Part shown: piece after piece, positions 18,862 through 27,826 of the stretch | How the letters are laid out: every line of letters begins with the position of its first letter | Position numbering within the stretch: position 1 is the first letter of the stretch | Origin: an uncultured Roseicyclus sp. | GTDB taxonomy: Bacteria > Pseudomonadota > Alphaproteobacteria > Rhodobacterales > Rhodobacteraceae | Direction of reading: 5' to 3' | NCBI GenBank assembly: GCA_947491935.1 | Contig: CANLLF010000001.1 | Coordinates: forward strand, 806,001-870,000 | DNA: 64,000 bases | The notes under the pieces: generated by a model | Told to the model about the DNA's origin: nothing | The model's input: the letters and a program-made list of their open reading frames with translations, nothing else | Databases searched by the model: none | Made by a program: the position numbers and the translations under genes

Positions 18862-20109
18862 TCATTCGGCGGGCTGCGCCTCACCGGCGGCCAGCGTCGT
18901 TTCGCGCCCGGCCCGCGGATGGCGCGGCACAAGGAACGACAGAAGCAGGGAGACCAGCGCCATCGCCGCCGCCAGCACGAAGACGGATGTGGGTGAAGTC
19001 AGCCACAGATACCCCAAACCCGCCGGCAGGAAGACCGCCGCGATGTGGTTGATGGTAAAGGCCACGGCGGCCGTCGGCGCAATATCTTCGGGGGCCGCGA
19101 TCTTCTGGAAATAGGTTTTGATCGCCAGCGCCAGCGCAAAGAAGATGTGGTTGGCGATGTAAAGCGCCGCCGCCAGCCCAACACCCCAATCAAAGATGTA
19201 AAGCCCGGCATAAAGCACGAAGATCAGCCCAAGGCCCGCATATTCCACGATCAAGGCCGCCCGTTCCCCGAACCGCGCCACCGCTTTGCCCAGGAACGGC
19301 GCCACGACCATATTGGCCAGCAGCGTCACCATATAAAGCGCGGTGATCTGGTGCACCTCGAACCCGTAACGTTCGACCATCATGAACCCAGCAAAGACCA
19401 CAAAGATCTGCCGCCGCGCGCCCGACATGAATTGCAGTGCGTAATAGAGCCAGTAGCGCCGCCGCAGGACCATCTTCTTGGTCTGCGGGTCCGGGCTTTC
19501 GAATTGCGGATAGATCAGGAAACAGACCAGCGCGATCAGGGCCGTCACCCCGCCGGACACCCAGTAGACGAGGTCATAGCTCAAATCGTACGCCCGCCAC
19601 GTCACGACGATCAGTGCATAGGCCAGAAGCGTGGCCCCCGACCCGACGCTCAAGAGCCAGCCAAGGGTCTGCGGCGCGCGGTCTTTCCGGATCCATTGCA
19701 ATTGCAGGCTCTGGTTGACCGTCTCGTAATAATGGAAGCCGATGGAGCTCAGCAGCGTGATGAACAAAAGCCCACCCAGCGACGGGAATTGCGCCGTCAG
19801 CGCGGTGGCCACGCCCAGAAGCGCAAGCGAGATAAGGCCCAGAACCTGTTCGCGGATAAAGATGATCAGGAAGATCACCCCGATGGCGAAGAAGCCGGGG
19901 ATCTCGCGCACGGTGTGGAGCCACCCGATATCCGACCCGTCGAAACTGGCCACTTCCACCACGAAATTGTTCAGAAGCGCGGACCAGGTGGCGAAGGCCA
20001 CCGGCATGGCAAAGGCCATCACTGCCAGTAGCGCCACCGGGCTGCGCCAGACCGGCAATGCGCGGCCTTCTTCCAGCGTCAGGGTTCTGAGGGTATCGCC
20101 AAGTGCCAT
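18862..20109 (-). CDS. MFS transporter
   Basis: 415 residues with about twelve transmembrane segments and a short cytoplasmic N-terminus. A charged central loop (YPQFESPDPQTKKMVLRRRY, near 200) separates the two six-helix halves. The inner-membrane signature between TM2 and TM3 is poorly conserved, and no substrate can be inferred. It is convergent with the tandem membrane family and divergent from the methyltransferase at 20185. Confidence 0.85.
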   Translation of the reverse strand: MALGDTLRTLTLEEGRALPVWRSPVALLAVMAFAMPVAFATWSALLNNFVVEVASFDGSDIGWLHTVREIPGFFAIGVIFLIIFIREQVLGLISLALLGVATALTAQFPSLGGLLFITLLSSIGFHYYETVNQSLQLQWIRKDRAPQTLGWLLSVGSGATLLAYALIVVTWRAYDLSYDLVYWVSGGVTALIALVCFLIYPQFESPDPQTKKMVLRRRYWLYYALQFMSGARRQIFVVFAGFMMVERYGFEVHQITALYMVTLLANMVVAPFLGKAVARFGERAALIVEYAGLGLIFVLYAGLYIFDWGVGLAAALYIANHIFFALALAIKTYFQKIAAPEDIAPTAAVAFTINHIAAVFLPAGLGYLWLTSPTSVFVLAAAMALVSLLLSFLVPRHPRAGRETTLAAGEAQPAE

Positions 20110-20184
20110 GCCCCGCCCATACGCCTTTCGCTGGCCAAATGCGAGGGTTGGATCTTGCCGAATTATCTGCGATAGTCAGGGTCC

Positions 20185-20802
20185 ATGACCAATATTGAAC
20201 ACCTCACCACGCGATACGACAACGCCGCCGGGCGTTGGGGCGACAAGATGCGCACGCTTGGCTATGCCGACGCCTACCTGGGGTTTCTGGCGGCTGGTCC
20301 GCGGGCCGGGTCGCAAGATCGCGTATGCGATGTCGGCTGCGGATCGGGCGCGTTTGCCGGGGCGTGGCTGGGGATTTATGGGTCCGCATCGCGGATCACC
20401 TTGCTTGACCCGTCCCGCCCCATGCTGATGCGGGCCGAAGCGGCGCTTGCCCGGCGTGGCGGGCGGGCGCAGGTGGTGCAAGACGGGTTGGAGGGGTTTG
20501 AGCCAGAAGCGTGCTTCGATCACCTTCTGGCCGCCCATGTCCTCGAACACGTGCCAGACCCTGCGGCCGCCCTGCGCCGGATGCGGGGCTGGGTTCAGCC
20601 GGGCGCGCGGCTCTGGCTGGCAGCCTCCAAACCCCATTGGTGCAACGCGCTCATCTGGCTGCAGTGGCGCCACCGTGCCTTTCGGCAGGCGGAGGTGTCC
20701 GACTGTCTGGCCGGGGCCGGGTGGCGCCTGGATGACACCTACGCCTTCCCCTCCGGCCCGCCCTCCCGCACCAGCCGCGGCTACCGTGCAATGGCGGTCT
20801 GA
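20185..20802 (+). CDS. class I SAM-dependent methyltransferase (UbiE-like)
   Basis: 205 residues. Motif I is VCDVGCGSGAFAGAWLG (about 49-65), motif II is CFDHLLAAHVLEHVPDPAAA and motif III is MRGWVQPGARLWLAASKP. The C-terminus (WRLDDTYAFPSGPPSRTSRGY) is like that of UbiE-type enzymes acting on lipids or quinones, but the substrate is unknown. It stands alone, divergent from the MFS gene. Confidence 0.82.
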   Translation: MTNIEHLTTRYDNAAGRWGDKMRTLGYADAYLGFLAAGPRAGSQDRVCDVGCGSGAFAGAWLGIYGSASRITLLDPSRPMLMRAEAALARRGGRAQVVQDGLEGFEPEACFDHLLAAHVLEHVPDPAAALRRMRGWVQPGARLWLAASKPHWCNALIWLQWRHRAFRQAEVSDCLAGAGWRLDDTYAFPSGPPSRTSRGYRAMAV

Positions 20803-20896
20803 GCAGTCAACAACGGCAACCTATAAATATTCTATAAGCGGTTAAGCGTTAGTTTTCAGGGTCTTGAACGGTGTATCAACCTTGATAACCCCCGAC

Positions 20897-22318
20897 TCAG
20901 CTCGCCAAGACATTGCGAAACGCCCAGGGCTCCGACGGGTCGATATCCTCCGGGAACAGCTCCCACCGATCCTGGATCGGCGTCCAGTCGGTATAATGCG
21001 CCTCCACCGGGCCCAGATAGGGCCGCTGCACCTCCAAGCACCGCGCGTGGTCCATCTCATCGGCCTCCACGATCCCCGCGCCGGGGTTTTCCAACGCCCA
21101 GACCATGCCGGCCAACACAGCTGACGTCACCTGCAGCCCGGTCGCATTCTGATACGGAGCCAGCGTCCGGGTTTCCGCGTTCGACAGGCGGGATCCGAAC
21201 CACAGCGCGTTCTTTTCGTGCCCGTAAAGGAGCACCCCCAACTCGTCGATGCCCTCCACGATCTCGTCCTCGCCCAAGATGTGATGCTCACTCTGGGTCA
21301 CCCCACCCCCAAACATCTCGTGAAGCGACAGAACCGCATCGTCACAGGGATGGTAGGCGTAGTGGCAGGTCGGCCGGTACTCCGGCTCATGCCCCTCACC
21401 GACGGTGAAATAGTCGCTGATCGACACCGCCTCGTTATGGGTCACAAGGAACCCGAATTGCGGCCCGGGCGTTGGGCACCACGTGTGAACACGGGTGATC
21501 GCACCGGGCCGGTCCAGCCAGATCGCGGATTTGCAGCCCGTCTCCTGTCGGTGCCCGTTTTCGGGAAACCACGGCTCATGGGTGCCCCAGCCCAGCTCGG
21601 CCGGTTGGAACCCTTCCGAGATGAAGCCCTCCACCGACCACGTGTTCACGAACACATTGCGCGGTCGTGGGGTCCGCCGCGCCTGCGTGTCCCGCTCCGC
21701 GATGTGGATACCTTTCACGCCAAGGCTCTGCATCAGGCGTGCCCAGTCCGCGCGGTTTTGCGGCACCGGATCATCGCGGCCAAGATCCTGCGCCAGCGTC
21801 AGCAAGCCTTCCTTCACGAACCAACTGACCATGCCGGGATTGGCGCCGCAGCAGCTCACCGCCGTCGTCCCGCCGGGATTGGCCGCCTTTTCGTCGCGCA
21901 CCGCCTGACGTAGGGCGTAGTTCGTGCGCGCCGCGTTGTCGGTCGTCCCGAAATAGTATCCGGCCCACGGCTCAACGACCGTATCGATATATGGCACGTC
22001 GATCTCGCGGCAGAATTTCATCAGATCAAGCGAGGACGTATCGACGCTGAGGTTCACGCAGAACCCCTTGCCCGGCTCCAGAAGGCCGCCCAGAACCTCG
22101 CGGTAATTCTCGGGCGTCAGGGCCGTGTCGATGAAGGCCAGCCCATTGTCGCGCAGAAACCCGTGCTGGCGCGCATCCGGCTCAATCACGGTGAACCGCG
22201 TGCGGTCATAATCGAAATGCCGCTCGATCAAGGGCCACGTGCCTTTGCCGATGGACCCAAACCCGATCATGATAATCGGGCCGTCGATGCGAGCGTATAT
22301 CGGATGCGCTTCTGCCAT
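20897..22318 (-). CDS. hss: homospermidine synthase
   Basis: NAD-dependent enzyme making sym-homospermidine from putrescine (or spermidine plus putrescine), a typical alphaproteobacterial polyamine route. 473 residues with an N-terminal Rossmann motif (PIIMIGFGSIGKGTWPLI) and family segments VNLSVDTSSLDLMKFC, YIDTVVEPWAGYYFG and AVSCCGANPGMVSWFVKE. The start is ATG 22318 with GGAGGATCAC just before it, an excellent ribosome site. The frame continues upstream, but without support. Confidence 0.93.
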   Translation of the reverse strand: MAEAHPIYARIDGPIIMIGFGSIGKGTWPLIERHFDYDRTRFTVIEPDARQHGFLRDNGLAFIDTALTPENYREVLGGLLEPGKGFCVNLSVDTSSLDLMKFCREIDVPYIDTVVEPWAGYYFGTTDNAARTNYALRQAVRDEKAANPGGTTAVSCCGANPGMVSWFVKEGLLTLAQDLGRDDPVPQNRADWARLMQSLGVKGIHIAERDTQARRTPRPRNVFVNTWSVEGFISEGFQPAELGWGTHEPWFPENGHRQETGCKSAIWLDRPGAITRVHTWCPTPGPQFGFLVTHNEAVSISDYFTVGEGHEPEYRPTCHYAYHPCDDAVLSLHEMFGGGVTQSEHHILGEDEIVEGIDELGVLLYGHEKNALWFGSRLSNAETRTLAPYQNATGLQVTSAVLAGMVWALENPGAGIVEADEMDHARCLEVQRPYLGPVEAHYTDWTPIQDRWELFPEDIDPSEPWAFRNVLAS

Positions 22319-22380
22319 GTGATCCTCCATCCCTGATCGCGCGCCGAATACAGGCTGCGCGCCCGAAAGAAAACCGGATG

Positions 22381-23100
22381 TCACAATTGCGCGGCGACCC
22401 CCTCGGCCAGCGCCTCGATCCCACCCATGCCCTCGGCCCCGATCACCAGAACCCGCAGCCCGGCATCCGCGAAGGTCACCGTCGACAGCCCGTGGCGTTC
22501 AGCGTGCTCGAACCCGGTCGCGGGCCTGGCGTCACCCACGGCCATGAGGCACACGGCAACCGGGCGGCCCTGGGCGTCCAGATAGGCGAATTGCACCAGC
22601 GCCTGATCTTCCCATCCGAGGATCTGCGCGCGGCGGAAATCAAGCCCGTCAATCCGGGCCAGGGCCGACAGATCCCGGCCCAGAAGATCAGATACGCGGG
22701 CCACGCCGCCATCACCGGCAATCTCGTCGCTTGCCAAGGTCTCGGTGCGATAGAGCAGGTGGTAGGCCGCCGCAAAATCCCGCCAGTCGCCGGGGCGGTC
22801 GGCCGTGCGGGCCCCGATCAGAACCCCGCCCAACAGCAGCGCCAGCGCCATCACCGCGGCGGCAGCCAATTGCACGGCGGATCCGCGGGCCAGCACTGCG
22901 GGAAGCGGAGCGTCGGGCAACAGCGCGTCCATGTCCGAACGCAAACCTGACAGGTCAACGTCCAACGCAGAAAGCCGCGCCTGCAAGGCCGGATCCTCCG
23001 CGATCTCGGCCTGCACGGCGCGCGCCTGATCCTCCGGCAAGGCACCGTCCAGAAACGCGACGAGCCGAGCGTCCGGCGCCATATGATCGACGTTGCTCAT
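22381..23100 (-). CDS. anti-sigma factor, membrane-bound
   Basis: 239 residues. The N-terminal 60 residues have the look of an anti-sigma domain (LVAFLDGALPEDQARAVQAE; LSALDVDLSGL) but lack the HxxxCxxC zinc motif. One transmembrane segment follows (about 77-97), then a periplasmic domain (CLMAVGDARPATGFEHAERHG). Its ATG overlaps the stop of the ECF sigma gene by 4 bases, so the pair is cotranslated. It probably holds the sigma factor inactive at the membrane until a signal arrives. Confidence 0.82.
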   Translation of the reverse strand: MSNVDHMAPDARLVAFLDGALPEDQARAVQAEIAEDPALQARLSALDVDLSGLRSDMDALLPDAPLPAVLARGSAVQLAAAAVMALALLLGGVLIGARTADRPGDWRDFAAAYHLLYRTETLASDEIAGDGGVARVSDLLGRDLSALARIDGLDFRRAQILGWEDQALVQFAYLDAQGRPVAVCLMAVGDARPATGFEHAERHGLSTVTFADAGLRVLVIGAEGMGGIEALAEGVAAQL

Positions 23101-23561
23101 TCCCGGTCTCCCAACCGTTCCTTCAGGCGCGCACGGGCCGTGGCCAGCCGGCTCATGATCGTGCCGATGGGCACATCCAGCATCTCTGCCGCCTCCACGT
23201 AGGCAAAACCTTCGACATAGACGAGCATGACCGCGCTGCGCTGCGCGTCCGACAGGTCCATCACCGCAGATAACACCTCAGTTCCGAAAAAAGTCTGTTC
23301 CGGATCACCGGGCGCGGTCAGCCCGGCCTCTTCCACCGGCACAAAGCCCGCGCCGCGCCGGACCTTGGCGGCACGCAGCCGGTTCAGCCACAGCCGGTGC
23401 AGAATGCGGAACAGCCAGCGATCCACATGGGTGCCCGACGTGAACTGCGCGGCCTTCGCGAGGCCCTGCAGAACGGCCTCCTGCGCCAGATCTTCGGCCT
23501 CGGCCCGGTCTGTCGTCAGGCTCAACGCGTACCGCCAAAGGCGCGGATGGACCTCTGGCAC
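23097..23561 (-). CDS. ECF RNA polymerase sigma factor
   Basis: About 154 residues. Region 2 is VHPRLWRYALSLTTDRAEAE then DLAQEAVLQGL; region 4 has the helix-turn-helix VYVEGFAYVEAAEMLDVPIG then TIMSRLATARARL. The start is uncertain. I chose GTG at 23561, which has AGGAGA 11 bases upstream and begins directly before region 2. An ATG at 23672 would add 37 residues running into the divergent promoter, with no ribosome site. Coupled to the anti-sigma gene and divergent from the DUF4399 gene, its likely target. Confidence 0.85.
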   Translation of the reverse strand: MPEVHPRLWRYALSLTTDRAEAEDLAQEAVLQGLAKAAQFTSGTHVDRWLFRILHRLWLNRLRAAKVRRGAGFVPVEEAGLTAPGDPEQTFFGTEVLSAVMDLSDAQRSAVMLVYVEGFAYVEAAEMLDVPIGTIMSRLATARARLKERLGDRE

Positions 23562-23605
23562 GGCGCTGCGGATCTCCTGCTCGGCCCGGGATGGAAAGAT
23601 GCGGC

Positions 23606-23636
23606 GAATAATCTGCGTGCCCCGCGTGTTGTATGT
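23606..23636 (+). promoter_or_regulatory. candidate ECF promoter upstream of the DUF4399 gene
   Basis: GAATAA (23606-23611) followed 19 bases later by GTATGT (23631-23636), or by CGTGTT at 23625, lies 50 bases upstream of the start at 23686. AAT-type -35 elements are common for ECF factors, and the sigma gene lies divergently next to it. The match is weak and the assignment is inference. Confidence 0.25.
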
Positions 23637-23685
23637 CCAAGGCCAGGCAGACGGCCTGTCCAAGCGACACATTAGGGAGAAGACC

Positions 23686-24126
23686 ATGTCCATGAAATAT
23701 CTGATCGCGGCCGCGCTGATCACGGTGCCGGGAGCTATCCTGGCGCAAGACACCCCGGCCCCCGAAGGCGCCGAAGTGTATTTCGTGTCGCTGGAGGATG
23801 GGGATGTCGTGCAATCGCCCGTTACCGTGGTCTTCGGCCTGAGCGGTATGGGTGTGGCCCCTGCCGGGACCGAACGGGAACATACCGGCCATCACCACTT
23901 GTTCCTGAACCGCCCACCCCTGGGCGAGGGCGAAGAAGGCGCCGATGAGCTGCTGTACGGCATCCCGGCCGATAACAATCACATCCATTTCGGGGGCGGT
24001 CAGACCGAAGTGACGCTGGAACTTGAGCCCGGTGAGTACACGATGCAATTGGTCATGGGTGATCTCAACCACATCCCCCATGTGCCGCCGATCGCATCGG
24101 ACGTGATCACCGTCACCGTGGAGTAA
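23686..24126 (+). CDS. DUF4399 periplasmic protein
   Basis: 146 residues with a signal peptide (MKYLIAAALITVPGAILA). The mature domain is the DUF4399 type: VYFVSLEDGDVVQSPVTVVF, EHTGHHHLFLN and a second His-rich stretch NNHIHFGGGQTEVTLEL, ending in MGDLNHIPHVPPIASD. The His clusters suggest metal binding, not shown. ATG 23686 has AGGGAGA upstream. Divergent placement beside an ECF sigma/anti-sigma pair suggests it belongs to that stress regulon. Confidence 0.87.
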   Translation: MSMKYLIAAALITVPGAILAQDTPAPEGAEVYFVSLEDGDVVQSPVTVVFGLSGMGVAPAGTEREHTGHHHLFLNRPPLGEGEEGADELLYGIPADNNHIHFGGGQTEVTLELEPGEYTMQLVMGDLNHIPHVPPIASDVITVTVE

Positions 24127-24189
24127 CCGCACGACCCACCGCGCGTCGTGCCCCAGCTCAGAAACGGCGCGCGGTCGGGCCAACGGGTG

Positions 24190-24218
24190 TTTCGCAGGGG
24201 TGGCGTTGCCCCTAGACT
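24190..24218 (+). promoter_or_regulatory. candidate promoter of the winged-helix/TPR gene
   Basis: TTTCGC (24190-24195), a 17-base spacer and TAGACT (24213-24218). If real, transcription would start near 24225 and the first usable codon would be TTG at 24250, supporting the short start of that gene. Confidence 0.35.
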
Positions 24219-24249
24219 GCGCGGTGACACGAAACCACCGGGTACCCCT

Positions 24250-25770
24250 TTGGCCTATTCCCCCGAATTCGAGATCCGCACCGGTCAGCGCCAGGTACTG
24301 ATATCCGGTGCGCCGGTCCCGCTTGGGGCCCGCGCCTTCGATGTCTTGGCCTATCTCGATGCCCATCGCGGTCGCGTTGTGACCAAGCAGGAGCTTCTGG
24401 AACATGTCTGGGGCGGTCTGGCGGTTGAAGAGGGTAACCTGACGGTGCAGATCTCGACCCTGCGCAAGGTGCTTGGGGCACGCGCGATCAGCACCGTTCC
24501 CGGTGTGGGCTACCAACTGGCCGCACCGGACGAGGCACTGGCCCCGCTGGTGCATGCCGAAGCGCCACCGCCCCTGCCCGACAAGCCATCGCTGGCAGTG
24601 TTGCCGTTCGCCAACCTGACGGGGGATCCGCAAAACGAATACCTGGTGGACGGGATCGTGACCGACCTGATCAGCGGGCTCAGCCGCATTTCGGGTATCT
24701 TCGTGATCGCGGCGACGTCGAGCTTCGCCTTCAAGGGCAAGGTCGTTTGCCTAGAGGATGTCGGTACCGATCTGGGCGTGCGTTACGTGCTGGAAGGCTC
24801 GATCCAGAAGGCCGGTGGCGTCTTCCGTATTTCCGTCCAACTGGTCGAGGCCGAGACCAGCCATACGATCTGGAGCCAGCGGTTCACCGGCCCGGAGGCA
24901 GAGATTTTCGAGTTGCAGGATCGGATCACCGAGGAGGTGGCCGCCGCCGCCGAGCCGGAAGTGCTGCGCGCGGAATCGCGGCGATCCACAACGAAACCCA
25001 CCGATGATTTGCAGGCCTATGACCTGTGTATGCAGGCCTTTCCCTATGTCCAGCGGCTCACCACCTTCGAAGACTTCGAGGCGGCGAAGGCGCTTTTGAA
25101 CCGCGCGCTTGAGCGCGATCCCGGCTACGCGCAGGCCAAGGCGCTGATCTGCCGGATCACTTTGGTCGCCCGCAGTGCCCGTTGGATTTCGCTCGACGAG
25201 GCCCGCACCGTACTTCCACTGGCCGACACCGTGCTGGCCGACCCGCGGGGCGACGCACTGGCCTTGGCCTTTGCGGGCCATGCGATTGCGTTTCTGGGCC
25301 GGGATCCGGTGCGCGGGGTGCGTATCCTCGAACAGGCCTATGCGCAGAACCCCAATTCCAGCCAAGTGCTGAACGCCGCAGGCTGGGTGAACGTGTATTC
25401 CGACCGGAATGAGACGGCGATTGACCGGTTCAGCCGGTTCATCCGGATCAATCCGCTGGACCCGATCATCGGGCAGGCGCGCTGCGGCCTTGGCCTTGCG
25501 CTGATCCAGGCGGAGCGGGTGGAGGAGGCCGTGGTCGTGCTTGAGCAGGCCTATGCCGAGGCACCGGAATATCTATCGATCTACTTGGGGCTGCTCTGGG
25601 TCTACTGGCTGATCGGAGATCTCGACAAGGTCGACCATTTCGGACGCATGATCCTGGCGCGGGAACCCGATATGACGATCTCGAAACACTTCGCCAACAT
25701 TCCCTTCATCGTCACCCCGCGCCTGCGCACCATCGAAGGGGCGTTTCGGCATCTCGGTATTCCGGAGTAA
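24250..25770 (+). CDS. winged-helix regulator with TolB-like and TPR domains
   Basis: About 506 residues. An OmpR/CadC-type DNA-binding domain comes first (FEIRTGQRQVLISGAPVPLG through GNLTVQISTLRKVLG, PGVGYQL). Next is a FlgO/TolB-like domain (PSLAVLPFANLTGDPQNEYL; YVLEGSIQKAGGVFRISVQL), then TPR-type helices to the end. Annotations often call such proteins adenylate cyclases, but no cyclase catalytic domain is present and no membrane segment is seen. The start is uncertain: in-frame GTG at 24148 or 24187 are alternatives; TTG at 24250 fits the promoter and domain boundary. Confidence 0.8.
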   Translation: MAYSPEFEIRTGQRQVLISGAPVPLGARAFDVLAYLDAHRGRVVTKQELLEHVWGGLAVEEGNLTVQISTLRKVLGARAISTVPGVGYQLAAPDEALAPLVHAEAPPPLPDKPSLAVLPFANLTGDPQNEYLVDGIVTDLISGLSRISGIFVIAATSSFAFKGKVVCLEDVGTDLGVRYVLEGSIQKAGGVFRISVQLVEAETSHTIWSQRFTGPEAEIFELQDRITEEVAAAAEPEVLRAESRRSTTKPTDDLQAYDLCMQAFPYVQRLTTFEDFEAAKALLNRALERDPGYAQAKALICRITLVARSARWISLDEARTVLPLADTVLADPRGDALALAFAGHAIAFLGRDPVRGVRILEQAYAQNPNSSQVLNAAGWVNVYSDRNETAIDRFSRFIRINPLDPIIGQARCGLGLALIQAERVEEAVVVLEQAYAEAPEYLSIYLGLLWVYWLIGDLDKVDHFGRMILAREPDMTISKHFANIPFIVTPRLRTIEGAFRHLGIPE

Positions 25771-25776
25771 GACGAA

Positions 25777-25983
25777 CTAGCGGAGCAAATTATCAACCGC
25801 GCGGCGGGCGGCTTCGCGCCGCGCGGCCTTGGCGATTTCTTCGACGTGATCGATGTCATGGCGCGCGAACGGGGTGGGCAACCTTTCGAGCAGACGCCAC
25901 ACCTGATGTTCAGACGTTTCGCGCAGACGGGCCAGTCGTTGGCCGCGGGTGTTCAGGTCGGATTGAGGATCGTGGCAAGACAT
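25777..25983 (-). CDS. small hypothetical protein
   Basis: 68 residues starting MSCHDPQSDLNTRGQRLARL, with GGAG 9 bases before the ATG. Mostly charged helix rich in Arg and Ala; no membrane segment. It ends 6 bases from the stop of the winged-helix gene. Roseobacter genomes carry small proteins of this style, but I do not recognise a family, and it could be spurious. Confidence 0.5.
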   Translation of the reverse strand: MSCHDPQSDLNTRGQRLARLRETSEHQVWRLLERLPTPFARHDIDHVEEIAKAARREAARRAVDNLLR

Positions 25984-26158
25984 GGGGGGTGTCTCCGGTA
26001 GGCGGGGATCGATGCCCGCACCTTGCGCCTGCACCCACGAAAACGTCCTCAAACCCACCCTTAATCGTTCCAAAACGTTCCTAAGCGGTCGTCATTTTTT
26101 CAATGCATTGCAGCAAGTTTGGGTGTTTGATCCCATGACATAGCTAGCCGAGGCCGCC

Positions 26159-27139
26159 ATGACACAGACCCCGCTGAAAGGCTGGAACCACTCGCCGGAC
26201 GTGCCGCTGGAGGTCTCGCCGCTGTTTCGCTGGCCACCGCAACCGATGCAGATCCTCGGCTGGTTCTGGAATTCCTGGTTCCTCATCTCGGAACGGCTGA
26301 TCATCGTGGCCATCGCCTTGATATCCTGGACATGGTTCCAACCGCCACTGGAGGCGATGGCCCAAGTGTCAGCCGGGCCGGTGCTGGCGATGTTGGCCCG
26401 CAATCTGATGCTGATGACCGTGGTGGCAGGCGGCCTGCACCTGTGGTTCTACACCTTCACCAAGCAGGGCCAGCGCCTGAAATACGATCCCCGCCCGCTG
26501 ATGAAGAACGGACGCCAATTCACCCTCGGCGGCCAGATCCGCGACAACATGTTCTGGACGCTGGCCTCCGGCGTCACGATCTGGACGGCCTACGAGGTTC
26601 TGCTGCTATGGGCGATGGCCAACGGCTACGCGCCGATGCTCACCTGGGCCGCACATCCGGTCTGGTTCATCGCGCTCTTCTTCCTGATCCCGATCTGGGA
26701 GAGCTTCTATTTCTATTGGATCCACCGCCTGCTTCATGTCCCTTTCCTCTACAAACACGTGCACGCCCTGCACCACCGCAACATCAATGTCGGCCCATGG
26801 TCTGGCCTGTCGATGCATCCGGTCGAACATGTGATCTTTCTCGGCTCGGTGCTGATCCACTTCGTCGTGGCGGCACACCCGATCCACATCCTGTTCCACC
26901 TGCAGTATTACGCGCTGACGGCGGCCACGACCCATACGGGGTTCGAGGGCATGGTGGTGAAGGACAAGAACCGGCTTAAGCTCGGCACGTTCCACCACCA
27001 GATGCATCACCGCTATTTCGAGTGTAATTACGGCAGCCTCGAGATCCCGTGGGACAGGCTGTTCGGATCGTTCCATGACGGCACGCAAAATGCCGACGCA
27101 CGGATCAAGGCGCGTCGGCAGCGGATGCAGGGGCGCTAG
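26159..27139 (+). CDS. sterol desaturase / fatty acid hydroxylase family protein
   Basis: A 326-residue membrane di-iron enzyme of the fatty acid hydroxylase superfamily, acting on an unknown lipid. Four to five transmembrane helices surround the three His clusters: HRLLH (in WIHRLLHVPFLYK), HALHH (in KHVHALHHRN) and HHQMHH with the downstream YFECNYG. The last contains the family signature HHxxHH. Convergent with the next gene; between the two stop codons lies a perfect 10-base palindrome GGCGCGCGCC. Confidence 0.87.
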   Translation: MTQTPLKGWNHSPDVPLEVSPLFRWPPQPMQILGWFWNSWFLISERLIIVAIALISWTWFQPPLEAMAQVSAGPVLAMLARNLMLMTVVAGGLHLWFYTFTKQGQRLKYDPRPLMKNGRQFTLGGQIRDNMFWTLASGVTIWTAYEVLLLWAMANGYAPMLTWAAHPVWFIALFFLIPIWESFYFYWIHRLLHVPFLYKHVHALHHRNINVGPWSGLSMHPVEHVIFLGSVLIHFVVAAHPIHILFHLQYYALTAATTHTGFEGMVVKDKNRLKLGTFHHQMHHRYFECNYGSLEIPWDRLFGSFHDGTQNADARIKARRQRMQGR

Positions 27140-27149
27140 AGGCGCGCGC

Positions 27150-27629
27150 CTAGAATGTGATCGTGCCCTGCTCGCCGGCATCAGGCAACTCGCCCGTGAC
27201 GTGGGCTTTGGCAATTTCGTAGAGAAACTTCACGCCGTTTTCGGGGGTGATCGACACTTCGGCCGTGGCGGGCGTAAACTTCAACAAGACAACATCGAGG
27301 TCCTGCTTGCCGCCGTCGAACCATGCCTCCGCCATGAAGTTCCACACCTCTTCCAACGCCTGCGGGTTCTCGGACTGGGCCAACGTGCCATCCACATCCG
27401 CGTAAAGACCAGCGCCGTCACCGGCGACCACGAACTGGGCTGGTTTGGCGCCATCGGCGGTGGATGTCGCAAGGTCCGTGCCCTTGGCGGTGATGAACCA
27501 GATATGGCCCGGCACATCGTCATCCACCTGCGGTGACATTGCCACAAGGCGGCCCTGGCCCTTGATGCCAAGCATACCGGCCCGCACATCATCGAGGCGG
27601 TCCCAGAACTCATGTTTCAGATCGGACAC
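27150..27629 (-). CDS. pyridoxamine 5'-phosphate oxidase-fold (general stress 26-like) protein
   Basis: 159 residues of the split-barrel flavin-binding fold: FWDRLDDVRAGMLGIKGQGR, LVAMSPQVDDD, GHIWFITAKGTD and the C-terminal GVKFLYEIAKAHVTGELPD are typical of general stress protein 26 homologues in alphaproteobacteria. Probably binds FMN or F420-like cofactors; substrate unknown. Monocistronic by spacing. Confidence 0.82.
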   Translation of the reverse strand: MSDLKHEFWDRLDDVRAGMLGIKGQGRLVAMSPQVDDDVPGHIWFITAKGTDLATSTADGAKPAQFVVAGDGAGLYADVDGTLAQSENPQALEEVWNFMAEAWFDGGKQDLDVVLLKFTPATAEVSITPENGVKFLYEIAKAHVTGELPDAGEQGTITF

Positions 27630-27768
27630 TGGATATCTCCCGTTTCATTTTGTGTTGAAAGGTGAACGGGCAGTGCACGCGATGGTTCCGTCGTGGATGT
27701 TATGGAAGGGGGCGCAGTGGCTGGACGGCGACCAGGCGCCGCCTTCTGTTGCGCAGGGGGCGTGCCAC

Positions 27769-27804
27769 GAAAAACGCCGCCCCCGGATCGCGGGAACGGC
27801 GTTT
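27769..27804 (-). terminator. rho-independent terminator of rpsD
   Basis: Minus-strand stem ACGCCG/CGGCGT (27774-27779 with 27797-27802) followed by TTTTT, 23 bases beyond the rpsD stop. Confidence 0.7.
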
Positions 27805-27826
27805 GATCATTCGACAGGTCTGAAGA

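Noticed and set aside
24148-24249. Longer N-terminus of the winged-helix/TPR regulator from GTG 24148
   Set aside because: It would translate through a plausible promoter (TTTCGC-17-TAGACT) and adds an Arg-rich stretch outside the domain; still possible, so the start is marked uncertain.
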